A stretch of 64,000 nucleotides of DNA, from positions 762,442 through 826,441 of the forward strand of contig JALDAJ010000001.1 in assembly GCA_022729235.1 (NCBI GenBank), written 5' to 3'. The notes below the pieces were generated by a model that saw only the letters and a program-made list of their open reading frames with translations, had not been told where the DNA came from and did not search any database. Shown here in pieces: positions 43,734-51,264 of the stretch. The DNA comes from Candidatus Nanohalarchaeota archaeon. Lineage in GTDB: Archaea > Nanohalarchaeota > Nanosalinia > Nanosalinales > Nanosalinaceae. A program made the translations under genes and the position numbers. Numbering within the stretch: position 1 is the first letter of the stretch; each line of letters begins with the position of its first letter.

Positions 43734-45513
43734 AGTACTCGCCTTTATCCCTTTGCTCCTTGTCTTTTTGCGAGTCTGGCTTGTTCGAGCGTGGTCTTCC
43801 GGAGTCCGGGTCTTTCCTGTATGTGATGCCGACTTCTTCCAGGAAGGAGTTCATCGCGTCTCCAATTCTCGAGGGTTCGGAAGATTTTCCCTGGATTCCG
43901 GGTTCGCCCTGGAATACAATTCCTCTATCGGAGATGTAGTCGAGGAGTAGGAGGTCGTGGTCAATCACCATCAGAGGTTTCTCTGTCTTCCTCGCGAACC
44001 TTTTCAGTGTCTTTCCAAGTTCCACTCTCGCCTCCACATCGAGATACGCGCTCGGTTCGTCCAGGAGGTAGACTTCTGCGTCCCTCGCCAGACAGATCGC
44101 TACTGCAACTCTCTGCAGTTCTCCGCCGGATAGTTCCTGGAGGTTCTGTTCGTAGTATTTTTCGAGTTTCAGTGGCTCCGCTATCCTTGTCTTGAAACTC
44201 TGGTTTTCTGGGTTGACGTGTTTCCTCAGCGCTTCTTCAACTGTCTCGTCTTCTGGTTCAATGTACTGCGGCTTGTAGGAGATGTCTATGTCTGGTGATT
44301 CACCTTCATCCGGTTTTACGGCGCCGGCAAGCATCTTTGCGAACACGGTCTTACCGAGCCCGTTCTCTCCGAATATCGCCAGTATCTCCTCTTCATGTAG
44401 CTCTCCTTCACTGGTTTCAAGTTCGAACTCTCCTTTGCCGAAGTCTTTGCTGAAAGAGGGGTAATTGAATACTGTCCTGTTGTGTTCGACCTGTGACCTT
44501 TTCGTGCGGTCGAATTTGATCTCGCTGTCCCTGAAGCGGAGGTTGTGGGAGGGTAACATTCCTTCGAGGTACTGGTTGATACCGTTTCTTGCGGTCATGG
44601 AGTTGGAGACCATCCCGTAGCTTCCTGAGTCGCCGTAGAAGATGTGGATGGTGTCCGCGACGAGGTCCAGGGTGGCGAGGTCGTGCTCTACCACCATCAC
44701 TGCTCGGTCTTCTCCCAGTTCCCTGATTTCGCGGGCGACACGTAAACGCTGGCTGACGTCGAGGAACGAGGAGGGTTCGTCTATCATGTATATATCGCGG
44801 TCTTTCAGGAGCGTGGATGCGATCGCCACGCGCTGCAGTTCTCCCCCGGAGAGCTGGTCGAGCTCCCTGTCAAGCAGGTGTTCTATGTCGAGTCTTTCAG
44901 CTATTTCTTCCACGCTGAGCCTTTCACGCGCATTCTCCAGAAGCTCTTTTACCTGTCCGTCGTATGCCTCCGGTATCGCCTCGACTTGCTGAGGTTTAAA
45001 TGCCGCATCTACTTCATTGTTCGCGAGTTTTGTGAAGTGCTCCTGCAGTCCGGTTCCCCGGTACTTCTCCTGTATCTTATCCCAACCAGGAGGGTTCTCG
45101 TAGTCGCCGAGGTTCGGCTTAATCTTTCCCGCAAGTATCTCAAGCGCGGTCGATTTACCTATACCGTTCTCCCCCAGTATTCCGACTACTCGACCCTCCT
45201 CCGGTACAGGTAGTCCGTAAAGCCTGAACGAGTTCTCGGAGAACTGGTGCATCTTCTCGCCTTCTTCATGAGGCAGTTGCACAAGCTTGATCGCGTCCTC
45301 GTAGGGATACTTCTTTATCGCCATCCTGTGAGCTTCCATCACGTCTTCCTCGTCGATATGTAGCTCCTCGTTCTCGATGTAGAAACCGCCTTCTTTACCG
45401 GCGCGGTTCAAAGGGTCGTAGTTGATAACTGTCTCTCTCGCGAGGTCCGGCTCGATCTTGTCCTGGTCTACAACGACGATGAATTTCTTCTGTTTTTCCG
45501 TCGGCATATACAA
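43723..45513 (-). CDS. ABCE1/Rli1 ribosome-recycling ATPase lacking Fe-S cluster cysteines
   Basis: ABCE1 splits ribosomes after termination. Both nucleotide-binding domains are intact: Walker A GENGIGKST (114-122) and GENGLGKT, signatures LSGGELQRVAIAS and LSGGELQRVAVAI, and Walker B regions ending DEPSSFLDVSQR and DEPSAYLDVEAR. The N-terminal domain keeps its ferredoxin-like frame (FIVVVDQDK at the start, DPLNRAGKE, YPYEDAIKLVQLP), yet none of the eight cysteines for the two [4Fe-4S] clusters is present; residues such as Ile20, Ala25, Asp33 and Tyr69 stand in their places. The 596-residue length is normal. First gene of an operon with two Nudix genes. Confidence 0.95.
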   Translation of the reverse strand: MYMPTEKQKKFIVVVDQDKIEPDLARETVINYDPLNRAGKEGGFYIENEELHIDEEDVMEAHRMAIKKYPYEDAIKLVQLPHEEGEKMHQFSENSFRLYGLPVPEEGRVVGILGENGIGKSTALEILAGKIKPNLGDYENPPGWDKIQEKYRGTGLQEHFTKLANNEVDAAFKPQQVEAIPEAYDGQVKELLENARERLSVEEIAERLDIEHLLDRELDQLSGGELQRVAIASTLLKDRDIYMIDEPSSFLDVSQRLRVAREIRELGEDRAVMVVEHDLATLDLVADTIHIFYGDSGSYGMVSNSMTARNGINQYLEGMLPSHNLRFRDSEIKFDRTKRSQVEHNRTVFNYPSFSKDFGKGEFELETSEGELHEEEILAIFGENGLGKTVFAKMLAGAVKPDEGESPDIDISYKPQYIEPEDETVEEALRKHVNPENQSFKTRIAEPLKLEKYYEQNLQELSGGELQRVAVAICLARDAEVYLLDEPSAYLDVEARVELGKTLKRFARKTEKPLMVIDHDLLLLDYISDRGIVFQGEPGIQGKSSEPSRIGDAMNSFLEEVGITYRKDPDSGRPRSNKPDSQKDKEQRDKGEYYEQ

Positions 45514-45606
45514 AGAGGTATTATGAAGATTTATTTAGTTCTGGTTGTGGACCTAGTCAGATGGGTTTCCCGAAAGCAGATAAATGGAGGTGCTCCTTAT
45601 TTGCAT

Positions 45607-46230
45607 ATGGAATTGGATATTAATGATACTCTAACTGATATCTATCATAAGGCTCAAGGGCTATCAGAGGAAGAGATTGCGGAACATATCGAGGAAGTTG
45701 TAAAAGATGCAATTGAGGAATTTGAAGATTATGGTTTAAAGTTTGAGGATCTCCCTGAGGTAGAGTACAGCCTTAACAAAGACGGTGCAGATTACAACCC
45801 TGATAAGGATAAGATCACGGTAGGTGTCCCTGCGGCGGACGGTGAGTATGTTAAACATCCTTTGAATGAGGAGGTTGATGAAGAGAAGGATAAGGGTCAT
45901 GAGGATGTTTATAGGCTCTCTCTTGGAGATGTCCTACGGTACGGTCTTGGTCAAGCTGCAAGCAACCGTTTGATGGGGGATGACTCTGATGAATCTATTG
46001 ACGAGGGAATCTGGCAGGCATTTCTCTACCATAATAATCAGGAACGGATGGGGTTCGAGGAATTCGTGGAAGAACGTAAAGAACAGTACAGAAGTAGAGG
46101 CTTGAAGGAGGATGTTTTTGAGGATGCTGCCGATATAACCTACGAACATCTAGAGGGAGAAGATGTTGACCTCAAAAATATTATTAAGACAGTTTACCAT
46201 GATTTAGAGGATAATTTAGAGAAGGGGTAA
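45607..46230 (+). CDS. Hypothetical acidic protein, 207 aa
   Basis: I start the gene at the ATG at 45607 (MELDINDTLTDIYHKAQGLS); the longer frame begins with a basic hydrophobic stretch that lies over the ABCE1 promoter region. The product is helical, very acidic and soluble. The central LSLGDVLRYGLGQAASNRLM and later YHNNQERMGFEEFVEER might be a conserved core. A GGAGGTG lies 15-20 bases before the ATG. No family recognised. Confidence 0.6.
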   Translation: MELDINDTLTDIYHKAQGLSEEEIAEHIEEVVKDAIEEFEDYGLKFEDLPEVEYSLNKDGADYNPDKDKITVGVPAADGEYVKHPLNEEVDEEKDKGHEDVYRLSLGDVLRYGLGQAASNRLMGDDSDESIDEGIWQAFLYHNNQERMGFEEFVEERKEQYRSRGLKEDVFEDAADITYEHLEGEDVDLKNIIKTVYHDLEDNLEKG

Positions 46231-46284
46231 AGTTCGACCGGAGATGCTGATTAGAGAGGTATAAGGGAAAAGAGAGGGATGTAC

Positions 46285-46788
46285 CTACTCGAACGAGAGT
46301 TCGTAGTCAGTTCCGGTAACCCAGTTGATTATCTTCTCGAACTCGTCTGTTGATAGGTTGATCTTGCCCTCGTAGCTTTCATCGACTACTATCTTCTGGT
46401 GTTCTCCGTCCGGTTTGAAGACGGTGTTGATGGATTCTACTTCTGCGGGCGATAGCAGTCCTTTGATGACTTCCATATCGCTCTCTGCTGCCTCAACTAC
46501 TCTTATCGATTTCTCTATCCTATCCGCCAGTTCTTTGACTATCTCCCCGTTTCTACCGACGACCTTTGCACCATCACCCTCTGCAGTTATCACAGCTACC
46601 ACGTTTTCCATGTCAAATACTTTCTTGATTTCTGAGTCTTTCAGGGAACCGTAGTCAGTGGAAAGGTCCTGGAGTATCCGGGAGATTTTGATGTCGATTT
46701 CGTCTATTTCTGCCTCGTCGAGCTTCTCCTCGCATCCTGAACAGAGCTGGTCGCTCTTGAGACATACGTTACAGATTGGAGCCTTCAT
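46285..46788 (-). CDS. NusA-like KH-domain RNA-binding protein with zinc knuckle
   Basis: The 167-residue protein opens with CNVCLKSDQLCSGC, a four-cysteine zinc site, followed by a KH-type core in which VVAVITAEGDGAKVVGRNGE contains the GxxG-like VGRNG RNA-binding loop. An upstream helical part and a C-terminal domain follow. Archaeal proteins of this kind are related to NusA KH domains and are thought to bind ribosomal or nascent RNA. Single gene. Confidence 0.8.
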   Translation of the reverse strand: MKAPICNVCLKSDQLCSGCEEKLDEAEIDEIDIKISRILQDLSTDYGSLKDSEIKKVFDMENVVAVITAEGDGAKVVGRNGEIVKELADRIEKSIRVVEAAESDMEVIKGLLSPAEVESINTVFKPDGEHQKIVVDESYEGKINLSTDEFEKIINWVTGTDYELSFE

Positions 46789-46847
46789 GTTTTAGCCGGC
46801 GCGTGCAACAATTAAATAAATGAGGACACTGCCATATTGCTTTCCGG

Positions 46848-47357
46848 CTAAATCTTGTACAGCTGGTGGATAAGTCTCAAAGAGTCGTAAATCGCGAGTA
46901 GCGCGATGAACAGGACGCCGTAGAATAGGAAGTAAGGGTTGAAGCTGTACGCTACGAGCGCCAATGCAAGAACTATGAGGCGCCCTTCTCTTGCGATATC
47001 TGGTGAGAAGGTTTCCCTGAGAGACTGCTCTGTTTCCAACCGCAGTATTTCCGCGAATGCCACTGAGGCGAGTAGTATTGCTGCAGCGTACTTAGGGATA
47101 ATCGGCAGCGATACCGCGCCCAGGAGAAGTATAAGCTCGTAAAGAGTATTTGAGGATACCAGTGCAACTTTCATCTGGTCGGTTCTCCCGCTCTGCAGAG
47201 ACGACTTTTCCGCTGATCTCATCAGTGCGAGAGCTGAAACAGTTGCTACTCCTGCCACTACTCCGGTATATTCTGCCTGTGTCGTTAGAATAGATGCGGC
47301 GGAGAGAGCCAGTAATAGTACGCCGGCGAGTCTGAAGTAGAACTTGTTTCTTACCAC
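46848..47357 (-). CDS. Membrane protein, possibly a degenerate CDP-alcohol transferase relative
   Basis: Five to six membrane spans fill the 169 residues (AGVLLLALSAASILT; GVVAGVATVSALAL; LILLLGAVSLPII; AAAILLASVAFAEIL; LIVLALALVAYSF; LFYGVLFIALLAIY). The tract REGRLIVLALALVAYSFNPYFL is reminiscent of the later part of archaeal CDP-alcohol phosphatidyltransferases. The catalytic DGxxAR...GxxxD motif is not present, so either that family assignment is wrong or the protein is not catalytic. Confidence 0.6.
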   Translation of the reverse strand: MVRNKFYFRLAGVLLLALSAASILTTQAEYTGVVAGVATVSALALMRSAEKSSLQSGRTDQMKVALVSSNTLYELILLLGAVSLPIIPKYAAAILLASVAFAEILRLETEQSLRETFSPDIAREGRLIVLALALVAYSFNPYFLFYGVLFIALLAIYDSLRLIHQLYKI

Positions 47358-47434
47358 ATCTTAGGGACAGGTTTCCAGAGTTAAACATTTTTTCCTGCCA
47401 AAAACCAGGTTGGAAAGAAAATAAGTGAAATGGC

Positions 47435-47563
47435 GAGGTCCTCCGCGGGGGGGAGGGGGTTGTGTTCTTGTGTTGCGGAGGGCCTGCCGGTGAATATAAA
47501 TCAGAGGAGATCCCGGGCTGTTGGGGGGGAAGGGGTATTGTGTGAGCCCGTGAGGACCTCCTC
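47435..47563 (+). ncRNA. Pair of long G-loop hairpins downstream of ftsZ
   Basis: Hairpin 1 (47436-47485) has 11 pairs, AGGTCCTCCGC with GCGGAGGGCCT including one G-U, and a 28-nt loop starting G7-A-G5. Hairpin 2 (47504-47563) has a 16-position stem with one mismatch and a three-base bulge, and a 25-nt loop containing G7-AA-G4. Both loops go on with GT-rich sequence ending TTGTGT or similar. GAGGTCCTC (47435-47443) can also pair with GAGGACCTC (47552-47560), closing the whole unit. No frame here is protein-like. The strand of any transcript is unknown; on the ftsZ strand the loops are C-rich. A TATA-like AATATAAA lies between the hairpins. Confidence 0.5.
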
Positions 47564-47583
47564 CGGTTGAAATATTGTTTTTA

Positions 47584-47629
47584 CGAAAATCAGAGATTTC
47601 CTGGAAATCCAGAAAACCTCCGGTTTTCG
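47584..47629 (-). terminator. Nested hairpin after ftsZ
   Basis: CGAAAA and TTTTCG (47584-47589, 47624-47629) enclose a stem GATTTC/GAAATC with a three-base loop (47595-47609), directly after the ftsZ stop on its strand. This is a likely 3' end for the ftsZ message. Confidence 0.5.
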
Positions 47630-47632
47630 CCT

Positions 47633-48703
47633 CTACTTCATGACTTCCAGTCCCAGGTCGTTGACGTCACCTGATACCTCTGTTTCGGTTTCCTCTTCCA
47701 CGTCTCCGAGGATGTAAGGTGATTCAACCCCGGTTACGATGGATATGACCTGTATTTTACCTTCAAGCTGTTCTTTCACTCTCGCACCCCATATCACCTG
47801 GGCGTGGTCGTCGAGGTTGCCCTGGACTGTCTGACCGACGTCGTTGATCTCGTTGAGCGTCAGATCCTGTCCTCCAGCTACATGGATTAGAGCTCCGTTG
47901 GCGTCCTCAAAGCTGACGTCAAGTAGTGGGTTGGATAATGCTTCGTGGATCGCTTCTTCTCCTTTGTTATTCGTATCTGATTCTCCGTATCCTACTACTG
48001 CTACTCCTCCCTGGTTCATCACTGCTCTTACGTCTGCATAGTCCAGATTGACGAGGGACGGCTTGGAGATAGTTTCTGTAACGCCTTTTATCATCGTAGT
48101 TATGAGTTCATCCGCGACTCCGAACGCCTGGTCAAGAGGCATGTCGCCTGCGATGTCGAGCAGTCGGTCGTTTTCGATTACAATCGCGGTGTCGACATGC
48201 TGTCTCATCCGGTATAAGCCGTCTTCTGCCTTGGACATTCTTGCTCCTTCTATCTCGAAAGGCATTGTAACGGTTCCGATTACGATGCAGTCTTCTTTCT
48301 TTGCGATTTCTGCTAGTACAGGTGCGGCACCAGTACCTGTTCCTCCGCCAAGTCCGCAGGTTACAAAGACCATGTCTGCGTCAGCGAATAATTTTCTTAG
48401 TTCCGCACGGTTCTCTTCCGCGCTTCTCTCACCTTTTTGAGGGTGTCCTCCTGCACCGAGACCCTTTGTCAGGTCACGTCCGATGAGTATCTTTCTATCG
48501 GCGCTGGAAATTTCCAGGTGCTGTTTATCGGTATTGATAGCTACAGTCTCGGCACCGTCAACATTCTTTTTCTGGATGCGCGTTACCTGGTTGTTGCCGG
48601 CTCCGCCGACTCCTACAACCAATATTTTAGCATCTTTAACATCCTCTAGGTTAGAGGTTTTAGCCTGTTCTTGGGATTGCGTGTTGTTGATTATGGATTC
48701 CAT
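47633..48703 (-). CDS. ftsZ: Cell division GTPase FtsZ
   Basis: The 356-residue tubulin-like GTPase forms the division ring. It has [10 protein letters not shown] at the N-terminus, the tubulin signature [38 protein letters not shown] and NDRLLDI with the T7 region [15 protein letters not shown] (catalytic Asp). The C-terminal domain ends in an acidic tail. TTTAAAAAGG about 35-40 nt before the ATG is the likely TATA, and the GCCCAA array lies upstream of that promoter. Confidence 0.96.
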   Translation of the reverse strand: MESIINNTQSQEQAKTSNLEDVKDAKILVVGVGGAGNNQVTRIQKKNVDGAETVAINTDKQHLEISSADRKILIGRDLTKGLGAGGHPQKGERSAEENRAELRKLFADADMVFVTCGLGGGTGTGAAPVLAEIAKKEDCIVIGTVTMPFEIEGARMSKAEDGLYRMRQHVDTAIVIENDRLLDIAGDMPLDQAFGVADELITTMIKGVTETISKPSLVNLDYADVRAVMNQGGVAVVGYGESDTNNKGEEAIHEALSNPLLDVSFEDANGALIHVAGGQDLTLNEINDVGQTVQGNLDDHAQVIWGARVKEQLEGKIQVISIVTGVESPYILGDVEEETETEVSGDVNDLGLEVMK

Positions 48704-48780
48704 CTTGTATCGTCCTGCGCGATAGCTATGCCTAACCTTTTTAAACCGGCATAGGTAATTCTACCTTAGAACAAACGCAA

Positions 48781-48898
48781 TTGCCCAACTTACACGTATT
48801 CAAGCCCAATCGTCGATTCGAAGCCCAATTCGAATCATGTGATCCAACTCGCGCCCAAACGAGTTCGATCCGAGTCGTTTCACGGCCCAACGTGAAAC
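48781..48898. repeat. Array of inverted repeats with conserved GCCCAA centre upstream of ftsZ
   Basis: GCCCAA occurs five times in 108 bp (48783, 48804, 48823, 48853, 48885). Three copies are exact loops of different perfect or near-perfect stems: GATTCGAA/TTCGAATC (8 bp, 48815-48836); AACTCG/CGAGTT extended by GATC/GATC across a C-C mismatch (48841-48870); and GTTTCACG/CGTGAAAC (8 bp, 48877-48898). The copy at 48804 has a weaker stem with a bulge. The stems differ in sequence while the centre is conserved, so selection acts on structure plus loop. They lie upstream of the ftsZ TATA box and 160-280 bp before gatC. Confidence 0.75.
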
Positions 48899-48933
48899 AA
48901 TCTGAGCTTATACTAGTACATTTTCTAGCCCGG

Positions 48934-48942
48934 TTTATAAAT
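48934..48942 (+). promoter_or_regulatory. TATA-like box toward gatC
   Basis: TTTATAAAT follows AGCCCGG and lies about 120 nt before the gatC ATG. It would give a leader of about 90 nt that includes the 18-bp palindrome at 48990. It is the best plus-strand promoter candidate in this intergenic region. Confidence 0.4.
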
Positions 48943-48989
48943 GTTACTTCTGTATCGTGTTCTATCGATGTTCACGAGTTCTGAACACT

Positions 48990-49007
48990 AACTGTTCATG
49001 AACAGTT
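48990..49007. promoter_or_regulatory. Perfect 18-bp palindrome AACTGTTCATGAACAGTT
   Basis: The sequence is identical to its reverse complement. Further GTTCA/TGAAC half-sites flank it (GTTCACGAGTTCTGAAC at 48970-48986 and GTTCATG at 49005-49011). It looks like an operator for a dimeric regulator acting on gatC, ftsZ or both. Confidence 0.55.
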
Positions 49008-49059
49008 CATGCTACTGGTTTTGGAATGATACAAAAAGATTCGCTGTAACTCATGGTAC

Positions 49060-49338
49060 ATGGTCGATCAGGAGGAGGTTCAAGGAGTCGCGGAGAACGC
49101 ACGGCTGAACTTGACTGAAGACGAGGCGGAAGAGTTTACCGAGGACTTCGAGTCGATCCTGGAGATGTTTGAGACCCTGGATCAGGTTGATACTGATGAT
49201 GTGGAGCCGGCGTTCCATCCTGTCGAAGTGGAACCCGAGACCAGGGAGGACAGGAAAGAAGTTGGTCTTTCCCATGACGAGGTCTTCCAGAACACGGATA
49301 ATGTGGAAGACAATAAATTCAAGGGTCCTTCAGTTTAA
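49060..49338 (+). CDS. gatC: Asp/Glu-tRNA amidotransferase subunit C
   Basis: GatC stabilises the GatCAB complex that turns Asp-tRNA-Asn into Asn-tRNA. The 92-residue protein fits the family: VAENARLNLTEDEAEEFTED is the conserved N-terminal helix pair, VEPAFHPVEVEPETRED the extended arm, and the C-terminus includes KGPSV. gatA and gatB follow at 51 and 54 kb but are not adjacent. GGAGGAGG lies just inside the gene; no classical Shine-Dalgarno precedes the ATG. Confidence 0.9.
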   Translation: MVDQEEVQGVAENARLNLTEDEAEEFTEDFESILEMFETLDQVDTDDVEPAFHPVEVEPETREDRKEVGLSHDEVFQNTDNVEDNKFKGPSV

Positions 49339-49341
49339 GGT

Positions 49342-49833
49342 ATGAAACTCGGAATAATCTCTGACACCCACGACAACCTCGACTTGACGCGTGAAGCTAT
49401 AGATTTCTTTGAAGAACAGGAGACTGACGCAGTTGTCCATTGCGGTGACATGGTCGCGCCTTTTACTGCAGAGCTTTTCGACCGCGACAGCTTCGACTTC
49501 TACGCGGTCAGGGGTAACAACGACGGTGAGTGGAACCTGAAGTCGACTGTCCATGCGTTCGGCGAGTTTTTCAATAACGTGGCAGAGCTCGAGCTCTCCG
49601 GTAAGAGTATTGCGGTATATCACGGGACAGAAGAGTCTATCGTTGATTCCCTGGTTCTATCCGGTGAGTACGATTACGTGCTCCGCGGACACACGCATGA
49701 GAAAAAATTGAGGGAGGAGAACGGTACTATAGAAGTTAATCCTGGCGGTATCAAGCTTCCTGGTAGTGAAGAGGAGTTCCACGTTGCCACGCTGGATCTG
49801 GAGTCGGGCGAGATAGAGTTTCATAAGGTGTAG
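49342..49833 (+). CDS. YfcE/MJ0936-type metallophosphodiesterase
   Basis: The 163-residue protein has the calcineurin-like metal set in order: ISDTHDN (DxH), VHCGDM (GD), VRGNND (GNxD), YHGT, and RGHTHEKK (GHTH). This minimal form acts as a phosphodiesterase in vitro; the natural substrate is unknown. It is 3 nt after gatC, so it is co-transcribed, and its end overlaps a convergent gene by about 83 nt. Confidence 0.9.
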   Translation: MKLGIISDTHDNLDLTREAIDFFEEQETDAVVHCGDMVAPFTAELFDRDSFDFYAVRGNNDGEWNLKSTVHAFGEFFNNVAELELSGKSIAVYHGTEESIVDSLVLSGEYDYVLRGHTHEKKLREENGTIEVNPGGIKLPGSEEEFHVATLDLESGEIEFHKV

Positions 49834-51007
49834 AGGTGTAGGATTCTTCAAGGAGTTCGACCATTGAAACAGGAGGTCTGTTGCGCTCCTCCGGGTCTGC
49901 CTCTTCGAGTAGCTGTTTTAGATCTGCCTGGTGCTGCGCTCCTGCGATAACCCATATCTCATCTTCTCCAGCATCCCAGCTCTTTCTCAATGCCTTATTG
50001 TGCATGTATTTCGATCGTTCCCAGCTGACGATAGGGCGGAAGCCGCGTGAGGCTTTCTTGAACATGAGACGTTTCTTCTTGAGTTTCAGGATCTGGTTAC
50101 GGTACCAATCTGCAACATGACCGGTCACACCTCGTGGGTTATAGTTTCTTGATGCCTGTATCTTCTCGTTGAGAACGGTTTCTTGTTCTCTTACTTCGCC
50201 AAGTCTCTTGTCCCAGTAGTCCTGCCTGAAACGCAGCGGTAACTGCATGTCCTTGATGTAAGCCTGTGTTCTCGGGATCTCTCGCGGGTCGTTTAGACCC
50301 CGATAGGCGGATCTGACAGGTGTGATGGTTCTGCCTTCCCTATCCTGGCGTTCAGCCTGCTTGACAGCTGACTCTGCAATAGGTCCCAGAACGTGGTTTA
50401 AAAACGGTTTCATCAGGAACTTGACGCCTAGCCGTGCTCCCTTTCCGAACAACATGCCCTGGTCATCCAGCAATTTCCTGTCGTCAAGCTCGATGACTTG
50501 TTCGCTGTCCTCAAAATGATTGTTGAAAAGTACGTCATCGAACCCATCTTCTAGGTATACCTGACCTCTGTCAGCCATTCTCTCAATTTCTTCTCTCAGG
50601 TAGTCCCTGGTTTCATCACCCATCTTAAGGAAACCCCGTTGCCCGTGCGGGATACCAGCCACGTTCAGATCTACGTCTAGGACCTGGTTTTCACGACTCA
50701 TATGCAGGTTATACTGGTCGCAAGGCAGACTGTATGTGTCTGATAGAAGCGGTATCTCTCGATTTCTGAGCTTCCAGATATCCTCTTCTGCAGCTTGGAA
50801 AAGCTTACGTACTGATTCGAATTCGAAACCTTTCTGCCTGTAAATAGTTTCCAGATCGTCTAAATCGTTTGCCTCGCTGAAATCATTCTGCTGGAGTACA
50901 GGTTCTTCCCTTGATTCTATCTCCTCCAGTCCTGCCTCCTCTGGTTGCGAAGCACTTTCTAGAGTTCTGGTCTCTGGCATGATACCATGGGCATCCCCGT
51001 ACCTCAA
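49751..51007 (-). CDS. Unknown 418-aa protein with possible TraB-like C-terminal motif
   Basis: The protein is soluble and charged, with VYLEDGFDDVLFNNH around residue 155 and EIWVIAGAQHQADLKQLLEE near residue 365. The acidic strand before DGFDD and the final strand ending AGAQH recall the two halves of the TraB/PrgY fold, but the link is weak. A long helical region with basic residues lies between. The gene overlaps the convergent phosphodiesterase tail by 83 nt, unusual for this compact region. Confidence 0.55.
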   Translation of the reverse strand: MRYGDAHGIMPETRTLESASQPEEAGLEEIESREEPVLQQNDFSEANDLDDLETIYRQKGFEFESVRKLFQAAEEDIWKLRNREIPLLSDTYSLPCDQYNLHMSRENQVLDVDLNVAGIPHGQRGFLKMGDETRDYLREEIERMADRGQVYLEDGFDDVLFNNHFEDSEQVIELDDRKLLDDQGMLFGKGARLGVKFLMKPFLNHVLGPIAESAVKQAERQDREGRTITPVRSAYRGLNDPREIPRTQAYIKDMQLPLRFRQDYWDKRLGEVREQETVLNEKIQASRNYNPRGVTGHVADWYRNQILKLKKKRLMFKKASRGFRPIVSWERSKYMHNKALRKSWDAGEDEIWVIAGAQHQADLKQLLEEADPEERNRPPVSMVELLEESYTSTPYETLSRPTPDPAWQRGTPLHYQEA

Positions 51008-51107
51008 ATCTTAAATCGTTAATCGCTCTTAAACACGCTTTAAATCCCTTGCCGCGGCGGAACGTATGCAAATCTTCATTAGCATCAGGTACAACAGTTC
51101 ACTAGGC

Positions 51108-51233
51108 ATGAAGATCAGGTGTCCAGAGTGCGGCGGTGAGATGAGCTGGGAAGGCTACCGCCCGTTATTCGCGACCTGCACTGAGTGCGGAGAAAGTTTC
51201 CACGTGGACGAGTGTGAAGTTTCCGGAGAATGA
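51108..51233 (+). CDS. Small zinc-ribbon protein, 41 aa
   Basis: The frame encodes MKIRCPECGGEMSWEGYRPL followed by CTECGESFHVDE. The two CPEC/CTEC knuckles form one complete zinc ribbon. The last 20 bases overlap an upstream in-frame extension of gatA, but the likely gatA start lies 31 bases further on. Such free ribbons may bind nucleic acid or protein partners. Likely co-transcribed with gatA. Confidence 0.75.
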   Translation: MKIRCPECGGEMSWEGYRPLFATCTECGESFHVDECEVSGE

Positions 51234-51264
51234 ATTTTTAAGAGTCGCCGAGGATTCCAGAGGT

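Noticed and set aside
47401-47575. SRP RNA or RNase P RNA
   Set aside because: The G-rich hairpin unit lacks the SRP domain IV signature and the RNase P core sequences I would expect, and it is too short.
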